Shown: positions 1 through 9,243 of the stretch, one piece after another
Position numbering within the stretch: the stretch's first letter is position 1
How the letters are laid out: each line of letters opens with the position of its first letter
From: an uncultured Kineothrix sp.
Lineage (GTDB): Bacteria; Bacillota; Clostridia; Lachnospirales; Lachnospiraceae
NCBI GenBank assembly: GCA_910588855.1
Contig: CAJUSR010000016.1
Location: 1 to 64,000 of the forward strand
Length of the DNA stretch: 64,000 nt
Direction: 5' to 3'
The notes under the pieces: model-generated
What the model was told of the DNA's origin: nothing
What the model saw: only the letters and a program-made list of their open reading frames with translations
The model's database searches: none
Position numbers and translations under genes: made by a program

Positions 1-1520
1 GAAAAACCTTGATTTTCCAGTGTTTTCAAAAGTATCGTTATCTAACGTCAGCTTTTGACCGCCCTAATTTCCAGCGGATGCTGGAAGACATACGGAAAGG
101 CATTGTCAACTGTGTCATTGTAAAGGACTTATCCCGTTTCGGCAGGAACTACATTGAGGCAGGGCGCTATATTGAAAAGATATTCCCCATGCTGGGGGTG
201 CGCTTCATTGCCGTCACTGATAATTATGACAGCCTGGACGCACAGGGCGGCTATGGCGGCGACATGGTGGTGCCGTTCAAGAACCTCATCAATGACGCCT
301 ACTGCCGGGATATCTCCATCAAGATCAGGAGCCACCTTGAAATGAAACGTAAGAAGGGGGAATATATCGGCGCATTTGCGGTGTACGGCTACCGGAAGGA
401 TGAGAGGAACAAGAACCAGCTTGTCATTGATGAATATGCGGCAGGCGTTGTGAGGGATATCTTCACCATGAAGCTGTGCGGCTTAAGCCAGCAGGCGATA
501 GCAGATAAACTGAATGCAGGCGGAATCCTGTCACCCATGGAATATAAAAAGAGCACCGGCATCAACCTTGAGACCAGCTTCAAAAAGAGCGCACAGGCGA
601 AGTGGTGTTACAACTCCGTCACAAGGATATTAAAAAATGAGATTTATACCGGAACTCTCGCACAGGGGAAGCAGACTACTCCCAACTATAAGATCAAGAC
701 AAGGGTGATGAAGCCGGAAGAGGAATGGGTGAAAGTGGAGGATACCCATGAAGCAATTATTCCAGCAAAAGATTTTGCGCTGGTGCAGGAATTATTAAAG
801 CAGGACACAAGGATATCCCCGGAAAAGGAAGCACTATACCCACTGGCAGGGCTGCTCTACTGTGGCGACTGCAAAGAGCCCATGGTGAGAAAAACTATCC
901 CGGCAGGCGGCAAAAAATATGTGTATTATGTCTGCTCCGGCAATAAGAAAGACAGATCTTCCTGCTCCCCACACCGCATCCCGGAAGCAGAGCTGACAGA
1001 GACGGTGCTGTGCCTTGTGCAGATGCACATAGAAAAGGTGCTGACGCTGGAAAAGGCAATGGAAGCAATTGAGAAAGCCCCGGGATTAAAAGCGGACGTG
1101 GCAAAGTTTGACTTGCGCATCCGTAAGAAAAAAGGGGAACTGGAAAAAGCAGAGAAGAGGAAGATGAACCTGTACGAGGACTTGAAGGACGGCATCATCA
1201 CCAAGAAGGAATATTTACAGCTAAAGACAGAGTATGACAGGCGGATAGGGGAAGCGGAAATGCTGATCCGCTCCTATGAAAAAGAAGCCAGCCTGATACT
1301 GGAAAGCAGGAGCAGCCTGCATGAATGGGCCAGGGCATTTAAGGAATACCGGAATATCCAGACATTGGAGAGGAATGCGGCGGTGGCCATGATAAAGAAG
1401 GTGCTTGTTTACAGCGCAGACCGGATAGAGGTTATTTATAATTTCAATGATGAATTTGCAAGGTGCATGGAGTACACAGCCGCATACGGGGAAGCGCCGG
1501 AGGGGAAGGAGGCGGTATAA
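1..1520 (+). CDS. Large serine recombinase (resolvase family), 5' end outside window
   Basis: First of three tandem large serine recombinases that would catalyse integration or excision of a mobile element. The frame is open from the window edge; the N-terminal strand with the nucleophilic serine lies upstream and is not seen. Visible are the resolvase core (VKDLSRFGRNYIEAG, then the GVRFIAVTDNYDS segment), the Recombinase domain from about residue 120, and a zinc beta-ribbon with paired cysteines (LLYCGDCKEP, then YYVCSGNKKDRSSC) near residues 280-320, followed by a C-terminal coiled coil. TTG at 9 is a codon inside the frame, not a real start. The stop abuts the ATG of the next recombinase, so they are co-transcribed. 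The first ~16 visible codons match the family poorly, so a junction or frameshift there is possible. Confidence 0.88.
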   Translation, partial: KTLIFQCFQKYRYLTSAFDRPNFQRMLEDIRKGIVNCVIVKDLSRFGRNYIEAGRYIEKIFPMLGVRFIAVTDNYDSLDAQGGYGGDMVVPFKNLINDAYCRDISIKIRSHLEMKRKKGEYIGAFAVYGYRKDERNKNQLVIDEYAAGVVRDIFTMKLCGLSQQAIADKLNAGGILSPMEYKKSTGINLETSFKKSAQAKWCYNSVTRILKNEIYTGTLAQGKQTTPNYKIKTRVMKPEEEWVKVEDTHEAIIPAKDFALVQELLKQDTRISPEKEALYPLAGLLYCGDCKEPMVRKTIPAGGKKYVYYVCSGNKKDRSSCSPHRIPEAELTETVLCLVQMHIEKVLTLEKAMEAIEKAPGLKADVAKFDLRIRKKKGELEKAEKRKMNLYEDLKDGIITKKEYLQLKTEYDRRIGEAEMLIRSYEKEASLILESRSSLHEWARAFKEYRNIQTLERNAAVAMIKKVLVYSADRIEVIYNFNDEFARCMEYTAAYGEAPEGKEAV

Positions 1521-3257
1521 ATGGCGAGGAAGAGCAGGAAAACAGCCGCTCCTGGTGAAAAAGCGCAGGGAGCGGCACAGGAAATGAAGGTTTACCGCAC
1601 AGCAGCCTATGCAAGGCTTTCCGTAGAGGACAGCAAGAACCCGGACTGTGACACCATAGAGAACCAGCTTTCATTAGTCAGGGATTACATAGGAAGCAGG
1701 CCATACCTTACCCAGACGGCGGAGTATATCGACAACGGTGTGTCGGGAACCCGATTTGACCGTCCTGAATTTACAAGGATGGTAAATGATATGCGGGCAG
1801 GGGAGATCGACTGCATCGTGGTGAAAGACCTGTCAAGGCTTGGCAGGAACTACCTTGAAACAGGGGATTACCTTGAAAAGATATTCCCCTTTTTCGGAAT
1901 CCGGTTTATCGCAGTGACGGATGGCTATGACAGCACCGCATCCAGTGCGGCAGATGACGGCCTTATTGTTCCGTTGAAAAACCTGATCAACGAGGCATAC
2001 GCAAAGGATATGTCGAAGAAAATCTCCACCGCTATTGACATCAAACAGCGGCAGGGAAAATTCATAGGGTGCAGGGCGCCTTATGGGTACAGGAAAAGCC
2101 CGGAGGATAAGAACCAGCTCATTGTAGATAGGGAAGCCAGCCCCATTGTGGCAAGGATATTTGAGTGCAAGGCGGCAGGCATGGGCAACGGGGCTATTGC
2201 AAGGATGCTGAACGAGGAGGGGATCGCTTCCCCTATGCGGTATAAATATGAAAAAGGGCTGACAAAAAATAAGAGGTATGCAGATGGGCTTTGGAATGAC
2301 AGCACAATTGCCGCAATAATCCTGAACCCGGTCTATATCGGCGATATGGAGCAGGGGATTCAGAAAGAAGCCATGTATATGGGGATAAAGAAATATAAGC
2401 CCCAAAAATCGGAACGTATTTATGTGGCAGGAACCCATGAGCCCATAGTAAGCAGGGAACTTTATAATAGAGTGCAGGAATTGGTGGAGGAACGGAAGCA
2501 GAGGATTATTGCAGACCGTAAAAAATATGGCAGTGTGGGGAAAAGGGAAAACAAATTCAGCCATATCATTTTCTGTGGGGATTGTGGCGGGAGGCTGGGT
2601 TTCCACAGGCACGTAAAGAAGTACCCCAGCGGGAAAATACATGTTTACTATGATTATTTCTGCCCTAATTCCGAATCTTATGGGGAAAAGTTCTGCAAAA
2701 GGAAGAGGATAAAGATGCAGGAACTGGAGGAAGCAGTAGGAGCCGCCTTAAGGCTGCATATAAATCTTTTCCTTGATACGAAGGAAGTCCTGCAGAACCT
2801 AAACAGGACAGCGCAGGCAAAGCAGATACAGGACGGCTACAGGCGGCAGATGGCAGAGACAAGGAACCGGATGGAGAGGGCGCAGTCCATGAACAGCAGC
2901 CTTTACAGCGATTATGCGGACGGTCTTTTAAATGAAAGGGATTACCTGTTTGCAAAGAAGAAATATGTAAAGGAAGCAGAGGAACTGGCACAGAAACTTT
3001 CCGAACTGGCGGCAATGCAGGAAACCTACGAAGCGGAATATGCAGGAGATACCGGCATGGCAGAGACCATAGGGAGGTATGCGGATTTTCAGGAGCTTTC
3101 CCCGGAAATGGTTCACGCATTGATCAGGAAAATCGTGTTTTTCGGAGAAGGCAGGATTGAGATTGGATATACTTTCGCTGATGAAATGAAGGAATTTGTG
3201 GAACTGGCAGAATGTAGGAAAGGGGAGGTTTTATGCACGAAGGAAGAAACTGTGTAG
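1521..3257 (+). CDS. Large serine recombinase
   Basis: Second recombinase of the triplet, 578 aa, a normal length for the large serine family. The N-terminal catalytic motif YARLSVED puts the nucleophile at Ser34, after a 24-residue basic, Ala-rich extension. The resolvase core carries VSGTRFDRPEF and VKDLSRLGRNYLETG; the Recombinase domain follows, then a zinc ribbon (FCGDCGG ... FCPNSESYGEKFC, about residues 351-393) and a long coiled coil that in this family helps subunits pair across att sites. ATG 1521 directly follows the previous stop, suggesting translational coupling. Serine-recombinase triplets occur in some Firmicutes integrative elements; which of the three cuts DNA here cannot be told from sequence. 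Confidence 0.93.
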   Translation: MARKSRKTAAPGEKAQGAAQEMKVYRTAAYARLSVEDSKNPDCDTIENQLSLVRDYIGSRPYLTQTAEYIDNGVSGTRFDRPEFTRMVNDMRAGEIDCIVVKDLSRLGRNYLETGDYLEKIFPFFGIRFIAVTDGYDSTASSAADDGLIVPLKNLINEAYAKDMSKKISTAIDIKQRQGKFIGCRAPYGYRKSPEDKNQLIVDREASPIVARIFECKAAGMGNGAIARMLNEEGIASPMRYKYEKGLTKNKRYADGLWNDSTIAAIILNPVYIGDMEQGIQKEAMYMGIKKYKPQKSERIYVAGTHEPIVSRELYNRVQELVEERKQRIIADRKKYGSVGKRENKFSHIIFCGDCGGRLGFHRHVKKYPSGKIHVYYDYFCPNSESYGEKFCKRKRIKMQELEEAVGAALRLHINLFLDTKEVLQNLNRTAQAKQIQDGYRRQMAETRNRMERAQSMNSSLYSDYADGLLNERDYLFAKKKYVKEAEELAQKLSELAAMQETYEAEYAGDTGMAETIGRYADFQELSPEMVHALIRKIVFFGEGRIEIGYTFADEMKEFVELAECRKGEVLCTKEETV

Positions 3258-4831
3258 CAAAGCAGGGAGATTTTAAAGAATATACAGTCTGCCTCTACAT
3301 CCGGCTTTCCATGGAAGATGATGATGTGCCCGGCAGTTCCTTCAAGACAGAAAGCGGGAGCATCACAACGCAGAGGAACCTGCTTTATGATTACATTAAA
3401 AGCCGGAAGGAGTTTGAGGGATGCAGGGTCATAGAGAAATGTGATGACGGGTTTTCCGGCACCCATTTTGACAACAGGCCGCAGTTTACGGAAATGATAG
3501 GGCTTGCCAAAAAGGGGAAGATCAACTGCATCATTGTAAAGGATTTTTCAAGGTTTGGCAGGGATTACGTGGAGCTTGGCAATTACCTTGAACAGCTATT
3601 CCCTTTTATGGGCGTGCGTTTTATCTCTGTTAATGACAACTATGACAGCGCAGAGCTGGCAGATGGTTCAACCGGCGGTTTGGATGTGGCATTTAAGAAC
3701 CTTATTTATGACTACTACAGCAGGGAAATGTCAAAGAAGCAGAAAATCGCATGGCAGAGGATGGCACAGCTGGGGCAGTATAATTCCACCAGTGCCCTGT
3801 ATGGCTACAGGAAATCGGAGGCAGATAAACACAGGCTGGTCATCGAGCCGGAGGAAGCGGCGGTTGTCAGGGAAATCTTTGATATGAAGACCGCAGGGAT
3901 GGGAACTACTATGATAGCAAAGACACTGAATGACAGGGGAATCCCCAGCCCGTCAGAGCTTTACCGGTCAAGGGGAAGCGCAAGGCAGTGGAAGAATAAG
4001 GATAGGAAATCTTACTGGACTGCCTGTAAGGTGGAGGATATCATCCGGGATGAAAAGTATACCGGAACCATGGTACAGCTTAAGACAAAGCTGGATTCGG
4101 TGGGAGGAAAGCAGGTAAAACGCCCGCAGGAGGAATGGGTAAGGGTTGAAGATACCCATGAGGCGATTATTGATTATCCCCAATACATAAGGGCAGTTTC
4201 TTCTTTGAAACAGCAGAAAGCGAAGGAGGGAAAAAGGCAGAAGAATATCTATTACTGTGGGTGCTGTGGAAGGGCACTGCACAATGCACACTACGGAACT
4301 GTATTCTGCAGACAGCGGTTATACAAGACTGATTCGGATTGTAAGGATATAGAGATTTACAAGCATGATGCGGATATGGCGGTGCTTGCGGCAGTCAAAA
4401 AGGAAGCGGAGCTTTACCTTGACAGGGATAAGTTATCAAGGCAGGCGGTGAAAAGGAATGCATCTTTATCTGTAAGCGACAGGATCAACGCCATAGTAAA
4501 GTCCATGGAAGCGGCACAGAAGGGATGGTTCGCATTATATGATAAGTATGCGGATGGGAAGCTGGAGAGGGAGTTCTTCCTGAATGAGAAGAAAAAATAT
4601 GATGCCGATATGGAGCGGATGGAAGCGGAGCTTGCGGCACTTAAGCAGACACAGGAAGCAGAGGAAAACGTGCAGGATGGCTCTAAGAGAAAGGCAGAGC
4701 AGGCAATGGTGTTTCTGGAAGAGGATGAACTGACCGAGGATATGAAAGAAAAGCTGATAAAGAAGGTGGTTGTTTACCCGGGGAACAGGATTGAGATTGT
4801 GTGGAGATTTAAAGGGCATTTGGGGAATTAA
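3233..4831 (+). CDS. Large serine recombinase
   Basis: Third recombinase, 532 aa, overlapping the previous gene by 25 nt in another frame, with GGGGAGG about 5 nt before ATG 3233. The catalytic motif YIRLSMEDD places the nucleophile at Ser26. The core has FSGTHFDNRPQF and VKDFSRFGRDYVELG, then the Recombinase domain, a zinc ribbon (YYCGCCGRAL ... near residues 340-365) and a C-terminal coiled coil. It is the most divergent of the three, which fits non-redundant roles in one integration complex. No recombination directionality factor is visible nearby. Confidence 0.93.
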   Translation: MHEGRNCVAKQGDFKEYTVCLYIRLSMEDDDVPGSSFKTESGSITTQRNLLYDYIKSRKEFEGCRVIEKCDDGFSGTHFDNRPQFTEMIGLAKKGKINCIIVKDFSRFGRDYVELGNYLEQLFPFMGVRFISVNDNYDSAELADGSTGGLDVAFKNLIYDYYSREMSKKQKIAWQRMAQLGQYNSTSALYGYRKSEADKHRLVIEPEEAAVVREIFDMKTAGMGTTMIAKTLNDRGIPSPSELYRSRGSARQWKNKDRKSYWTACKVEDIIRDEKYTGTMVQLKTKLDSVGGKQVKRPQEEWVRVEDTHEAIIDYPQYIRAVSSLKQQKAKEGKRQKNIYYCGCCGRALHNAHYGTVFCRQRLYKTDSDCKDIEIYKHDADMAVLAAVKKEAELYLDRDKLSRQAVKRNASLSVSDRINAIVKSMEAAQKGWFALYDKYADGKLEREFFLNEKKKYDADMERMEAELAALKQTQEAEENVQDGSKRKAEQAMVFLEEDELTEDMKEKLIKKVVVYPGNRIEIVWRFKGHLGN

Positions 4832-5072
4832 ATATGATATGAAGATTTCTGGTCTGTATTGAAGAAAAGTGAGTTCAATATGGATCAGTTTTTGTGAGAA
4901 ATTATATAAATATAGAGGAATAACTTTTTTGAGCGGAAATCTTAATTCTATTTTATACAGTTCAGTAAATTCAAAATAAAAGGGGATTATTGTTGACATT
5001 TGACTAATAATACGATAAGCTAATTAAGTTTGTAATAAGCTAAAGCATATTTTATTATTCATGGAGAATATA

Positions 5073-5669
5073 ATGAAAGAGAAAAGTGGTACGGGACAAA
5101 GCTGGATTATATTTAGCGTATTTGCAGTTGTTATACCGGTAGTGGTTGCAATAGTGATTTCTTGTGTAATAAATTCAAAACCGCCTGAGTTTGATGACTT
5201 TTTAGATAGCGTTATTTTGACAGTATTTTCAATTGCCTGTAGTCTACTGTCAATATGTTATCAAGTATATCAACAAAAAAAAGACGGTTTTGTAAAGTTT
5301 TCCTTTTATGTGTCAGGCTTTTTTATGTTTCTCGCATGGACATGTTATGTTGTTTCACTAACGAAAACGATTTCAAACTATGCTAAAATAGTTTCTATTG
5401 CATCTTGCGTTGTGATTATAATATTAAGTGGATTTGGGATAAAACTAGGGAAGAAAAGTGATGAAAATGAGAATAGTATAATTTACTCAATGCATGATAA
5501 TTGTGATATGATAAGAGAAAAATTACTTCCACAGGAAATGAATACGGAGTTAAAACCACATGTTATACATTGCAGAGATTTATTATGTAATCCAAAAGAA
5601 TTTGAGCGTATTAAAGTAGTCATGGAAAATATATTATCAAGTAATGGAGAAGGTAACGATAATGAATAA
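5073..5669 (+). CDS. Four-helix membrane protein, unknown function
   Basis: Not recognised as a named family. About 198 aa with four hydrophobic segments (roughly residues 10-32, 42-64, 75-97 and 103-123) and a charged C-terminal tail likely in the cytoplasm. ATG 5073 is preferred to ATG 5061 because GGAGA sits 5 nt before it. The gene is clearly more AT-rich than the recombinases upstream and overlaps the next gene by 8 nt, so the two form an operon. It probably works with the repeat protein downstream as cargo of the element. Low-GC composition suggests separate acquisition. Confidence 0.7.
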   Translation: MKEKSGTGQSWIIFSVFAVVIPVVVAIVISCVINSKPPEFDDFLDSVILTVFSIACSLLSICYQVYQQKKDGFVKFSFYVSGFFMFLAWTCYVVSLTKTISNYAKIVSIASCVVIIILSGFGIKLGKKSDENENSIIYSMHDNCDMIREKLLPQEMNTELKPHVIHCRDLLCNPKEFERIKVVMENILSSNGEGNDNE

Positions 5670-7173
5670 AAAGAAATTAATTACTTTAGTATTGCTTTGC
5701 ATTGTATTTCTTATTGTTGTCTTTTCATTTGCATTTATAATTCAATATGTTAATGAAATAAATTATGATTCTGCTAAAGGTTACCTTGAAAATGGGCAGT
5801 ATTATGAAGCACAAGAAATTTTTAGTAACCTAGGGAAATATAAAAATTCTGAGAGTTTATTAAAAGAAACAGATGAATGTATTAGTAAAAAGGAAATATA
5901 CAATAATGCATTGGAAGATTATGAGAATAAAAAATATGATTCAGCTATTGATAAATTGAAAACAATTCGTGAGTTTGAAGATAGTGAAAGTCAAATTGAT
6001 ATAATTACGTATGATTATGCTAAAAAACTTTTCAATGAAAACCAGTTAATTGAATCTAGGAAGTATTTTCTGCAAATAGAGGGATATCAGGATAGTGCTG
6101 AATATATATCAAGAATAGATATTAAAATGGCTGATAGTACTGCAAGAGCAGCATATAATGAGGCAAAATCTTATTATGATGGAGGTTCATATCAATTGGC
6201 TTTAACGATATATGATGATCTGGGAGATTATGATGATAGCAGAGAAATGGCAGCTTTATGTAGAGAAAATATACAACGGTTGAACTTATCACATACTATT
6301 GCGGGAGGAATTGGATATTCTCTTGGACTAACTGATGAAGGAAAGGTAAAAACAGCTGGAAGCAATTCAGCAAATCAATGTAATGTAGATTTATGGGAAG
6401 AAATGATATCTATAGATGGGTATGGAATATATACGATTGGCTTAAAAAAAGATGGTACGGTAAATGTAGCTGGTAATTTGAATGAAAAGCAAAAGGAAGA
6501 GATATCTACTTGGGAACATATTGTGGATGTGGCAGCGGGAGAAAGGTATGTTGTTGCGCTAAGAAGTGATGGAAAGGTTGAGTCAGAAGGGCATAATGGT
6601 GATGGTCAGTGCGATGTTGACAGTTGGAGAAATGTGATTGATATAGATACAGGGTGGCGATTTACAGTTGGCTTAACAGAAAACGGTGAATTACTTTTTG
6701 CTGGTCATGCCAAGGAACTAATTAAGGCTTATAACGCTAATAAGGATGAATGGAAAGATGTGGTAAAAATATCTGCATCAGGTGGAGAGCCGGATGGAAA
6801 AGAGAGAGGAGGTGGGCATGTTGTTGGATTGAAATCAGATGGAACGGTAATAGCTATTGGAGATAATGAATATGGGCAATGTGATGTTGATAATGCTGAG
6901 TGGAAAAAGGGTATAGTTGAGATTGCTACGGGAGATTGGTATACAGTTGGATTAACAGAGGGAGGAAATGTGGTAATTACTGGACAAAATGTGCCCAATA
7001 CCCAGTATATAGATATGGAAAAGATATCAAATTGGAAAAATATAAAGGATATAGCTGCTGGTTATGGACAAACACTAGTTCTGAAAGATGATGGATATGT
7101 GGATTCTATGGGGTTTGATGATGACGAAAAGCGATCTGATATATCAGCGTGGGAAAGTTTGAGTGTTAGATAA
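5662..7173 (+). CDS. Membrane-anchored TPR-like plus RCC1-like repeat protein
   Basis: About 503 aa. ATG 5662 follows GGAGAAGG by 8 nt and overlaps the upstream membrane gene. One N-terminal transmembrane helix (about residues 5-27) anchors a probably extracellular protein. Residues 35-210 hold repeated units of the form GQYYEAQEIFSNLGKYKNSE and KYDSAIDKLKTIREFEDSE, a short TPR-like repeat frequent in Clostridia. Residues 215-500 hold RCC1/beta-propeller-like repeats, seen as recurring (Y/F)TVGLTExGxVxxxG and GDNEYGQCDV segments. Such propellers are protein-binding scaffolds; no enzyme motif is visible. AT-rich like its partner. Function unknown. Confidence 0.75.
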   Translation: MNKKKLITLVLLCIVFLIVVFSFAFIIQYVNEINYDSAKGYLENGQYYEAQEIFSNLGKYKNSESLLKETDECISKKEIYNNALEDYENKKYDSAIDKLKTIREFEDSESQIDIITYDYAKKLFNENQLIESRKYFLQIEGYQDSAEYISRIDIKMADSTARAAYNEAKSYYDGGSYQLALTIYDDLGDYDDSREMAALCRENIQRLNLSHTIAGGIGYSLGLTDEGKVKTAGSNSANQCNVDLWEEMISIDGYGIYTIGLKKDGTVNVAGNLNEKQKEEISTWEHIVDVAAGERYVVALRSDGKVESEGHNGDGQCDVDSWRNVIDIDTGWRFTVGLTENGELLFAGHAKELIKAYNANKDEWKDVVKISASGGEPDGKERGGGHVVGLKSDGTVIAIGDNEYGQCDVDNAEWKKGIVEIATGDWYTVGLTEGGNVVITGQNVPNTQYIDMEKISNWKNIKDIAAGYGQTLVLKDDGYVDSMGFDDDEKRSDISAWESLSVR

Positions 7174-7267
7174 TTATTCTAAGATTTTATATTTGTTGTG
7201 CATTTGATTTGCTTTGGCATTGGAGGTTTAGGAGAAGTGCTAAAGAGAAGATGCTTAGTTTTTAGAT

Positions 7268-7310
7268 AAAGGGATATTATTGCTTGTTTACATAAGTGGT
7301 AATATCCTTT
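7268..7310 (+). terminator. Imperfect hairpin after the RCC1-repeat gene
   Basis: AAAGGGATATTAT pairs with GTAATATCCTTT across a loop of 18 nt, about 95 nt after the stop at 7173. There is only a weak T-rich tail, so it may be a terminator or a structure at the element end. Confidence 0.45.
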
Positions 7311-7352
7311 ATATTTATGTAGAAAAGAATAAAAATATTTTTTAGTCCTTAC

Positions 7353-7592
7353 TTGACAGGAGAATTCCCGATATGGTGGTATACTGCCCCCACAATTGTC
7401 AGGACATTTTTGGAAGCCTATGACTTTACCGGAAAAACGATTGTCCTCTTTGCCACTTCCGGGGGAAGCGGATTAGGGCTGACGGAGACGGAACTGGCAG
7501 AGAGTTGTTTTGGCGCAACAATTAAAAGTGGAAAAATGCTTAATGGGAACCTTTCGGAATCCGCATTGCGGCAGTGGGTGGAAAGCTTGTGA
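7353..7592 (+). pseudogene. Flavodoxin, C-terminal fragment
   Basis: The product from FPIWWYTAPTIVRTF through KTIVLFATSGGSGLG to ALRQWVESL matches the C-terminal half of a long-chain-type flavodoxin, an FMN electron carrier. The N-terminal half with the phosphate-binding loop is absent, and no ribosome binding site or credible start precedes the fragment. Homology begins abruptly at about 7360: the usual Gly before Phe is Glu here. The simplest reading is that the recombinase-bearing element to the left inserted into the flavodoxin gene, leaving the 3' part here and the 5' part at the other end of the element. Confidence 0.72.
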
Positions 7593-7634
7593 GAAGGTGG
7601 CAGGGTGAGAACCTGCAGAGGAGGGGGTTTTGAA

Positions 7635-8144
7635 ATGATCGAAACGGAGAGCCTTATACTTGATAAAGCCAGGTTTTCGGATTGGAAGGAAATGTATTAT
7701 AATGTCTGGTCACAGACCGAAAGCGCAAAATATATGGACTGGAAGATTACTACAAGTGAAGAAAACGCCAAAATAAGAATCATGAAGACCATTGCGTTTC
7801 AGAAAGAGCATGACACATATTTGGTTTATGAAAAAGCAAGCGGTAAGGCAATTGGATATGCTGGTGTGGAACAAAAAGAACTTTATACATATCAGGAAGC
7901 AGGGATATGTTTGGGGCCGAATTATGTGGGAAAAGGGTTTGGCAAGCAGATTCTCCGGGGTTTGATTCAATATTGCAAAGATGAATTTGCCGCAAAAGAG
8001 TTTATTTATTCAACAAGAGAGGAAAATAGGGCTTCTAATCTGCTGGCAAAATCATTAGGTTTTACAATGGTTTCTTCAATGACTAAAACAGACATTCGGG
8101 ATGGGCATAATTACAGTCTGCTGCAATATACCTTAAAACTATAA
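7635..8144 (+). CDS. GNAT family N-acetyltransferase
   Basis: 169 aa, a typical size for a RimJ/RimL-like GNAT that moves an acetyl group from acetyl-CoA to an amine. The N-terminal IETESLILDKARFSDW is characteristic, and the acetyl-CoA loop is in ICLGPNYVGKGFGKQILRGL (about residues 93-112). ATG 7635 has GGAGGGGG upstream; the GTG at 7605 is unlikely. The substrate cannot be predicted. It lies just downstream of the broken flavodoxin and is probably ordinary chromosomal context. Confidence 0.85.
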   Translation: MIETESLILDKARFSDWKEMYYNVWSQTESAKYMDWKITTSEENAKIRIMKTIAFQKEHDTYLVYEKASGKAIGYAGVEQKELYTYQEAGICLGPNYVGKGFGKQILRGLIQYCKDEFAAKEFIYSTREENRASNLLAKSLGFTMVSSMTKTDIRDGHNYSLLQYTLKL

Positions 8145-8233
8145 CATCCCATCTGGTGGGAAATATGTGGTGGTATTATAGTTGTGAGTTATATGAATGA
8201 ATTTCATCTGAGAGGAGGACGGGGAGTTTGGCT

Positions 8234-9118
8234 ATGATAAAATGCCCTGAATGTGGAAAAGAAATTTCAGATAGGGCTGAAGTATGTCCAGGCTGTGGTT
8301 ATCCGGTAAAAGATTATTTGCAGGAAACAAAAGACAAGGAGCAAAGAGAAATTCCGGAAAAGGAATGGAATGAATCGGAAAAGAAAGTTTTCATGTTAAT
8401 AAAAAATAGGAAATTTCAAATTTCAGCAATAGTTTTGGCTATATTGGTTTTAGCAATAGTAATGGTATATAAATGGATTCATGTTGAGGTAATACACGAT
8501 GTAACATGGGGAATGAGTGTATCGCAAGTAAAGCAAAGGGAAGACAAATATGATGGAAATTCGGGATATTATGATGAAGAGAACGGATATTATGCAGTTT
8601 CAGATGTAGATTATTTGGGCGAAAGCGTAACGCTAATGTATATTTTTGAAGACGGAAAGCTGGCATCTATTTGGATAAGGCCAACATATGGTTCATATGA
8701 AAATGTTTATAAAATGGCATTGGAGATGTGCAGAAAGAATAATTTACCGGTATCTTTTGAAGACAATGCGGATGATGAATATTTTCCAAGCTCGGTTTTA
8801 CAGTGGAATGTTAGGGGAACAACGATTGAATTGATAGGAAATTATGAAAATAAGTATGCGCCAGAGTATTATTTTTCATTAAAACCATATAAAGGGAAGG
8901 AATTTGGAGAAAAGTATGAAAATAGGGGTACTTGCTATGTTGGAAATAAAACTTTGCTTCCGTGTAGAAATGAAATTACCCCGTGGTGTGAAATAAATGA
9001 TGAAGGAAATGGATATTGCTATGAACATGGATGTTATGTTGTAGGTTGCCCGAAAGGTTTTGCTAATGTATATGATAGAGAAAGTCTGTGCTTAGAGCAT
9101 CATTTTTTATGTGAATAG
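8234..9118 (+). CDS. Zinc-ribbon membrane protein, unknown function
   Basis: About 294 aa. The N-terminus is a zinc ribbon, MIKCPECGKEISDRAEVCPGCGY (two CxxC pairs, residues 4-21), followed by a charged linker and one transmembrane helix at about residues 56-78. The exterior part of some 215 residues contains repeated Tyr-rich and acidic segments and a Cys-rich end (CYVGNKTLLPC ... CYEHGCYVVGC ... CLEHHFLC). Such ribbon-TM-ectodomain proteins are common and mostly uncharacterised in Clostridia. ATG 8234 is preferred over TTG 8228 because of GGGGAG at 8221. Confidence 0.72.
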   Translation: MIKCPECGKEISDRAEVCPGCGYPVKDYLQETKDKEQREIPEKEWNESEKKVFMLIKNRKFQISAIVLAILVLAIVMVYKWIHVEVIHDVTWGMSVSQVKQREDKYDGNSGYYDEENGYYAVSDVDYLGESVTLMYIFEDGKLASIWIRPTYGSYENVYKMALEMCRKNNLPVSFEDNADDEYFPSSVLQWNVRGTTIELIGNYENKYAPEYYFSLKPYKGKEFGEKYENRGTCYVGNKTLLPCRNEITPWCEINDEGNGYCYEHGCYVVGCPKGFANVYDRESLCLEHHFLCE

Positions 9119-9243
9119 GATATTGCTATAAGGGGTACGGCAAACCGATTCGGTCCGGCAGGTTCCTAAATATCCGGCTATACTTTTTGGATGGGATAGC
9201 GTATAATGGAGCCAGCGACAAATAAAAATTTAGGAGTGATAAA

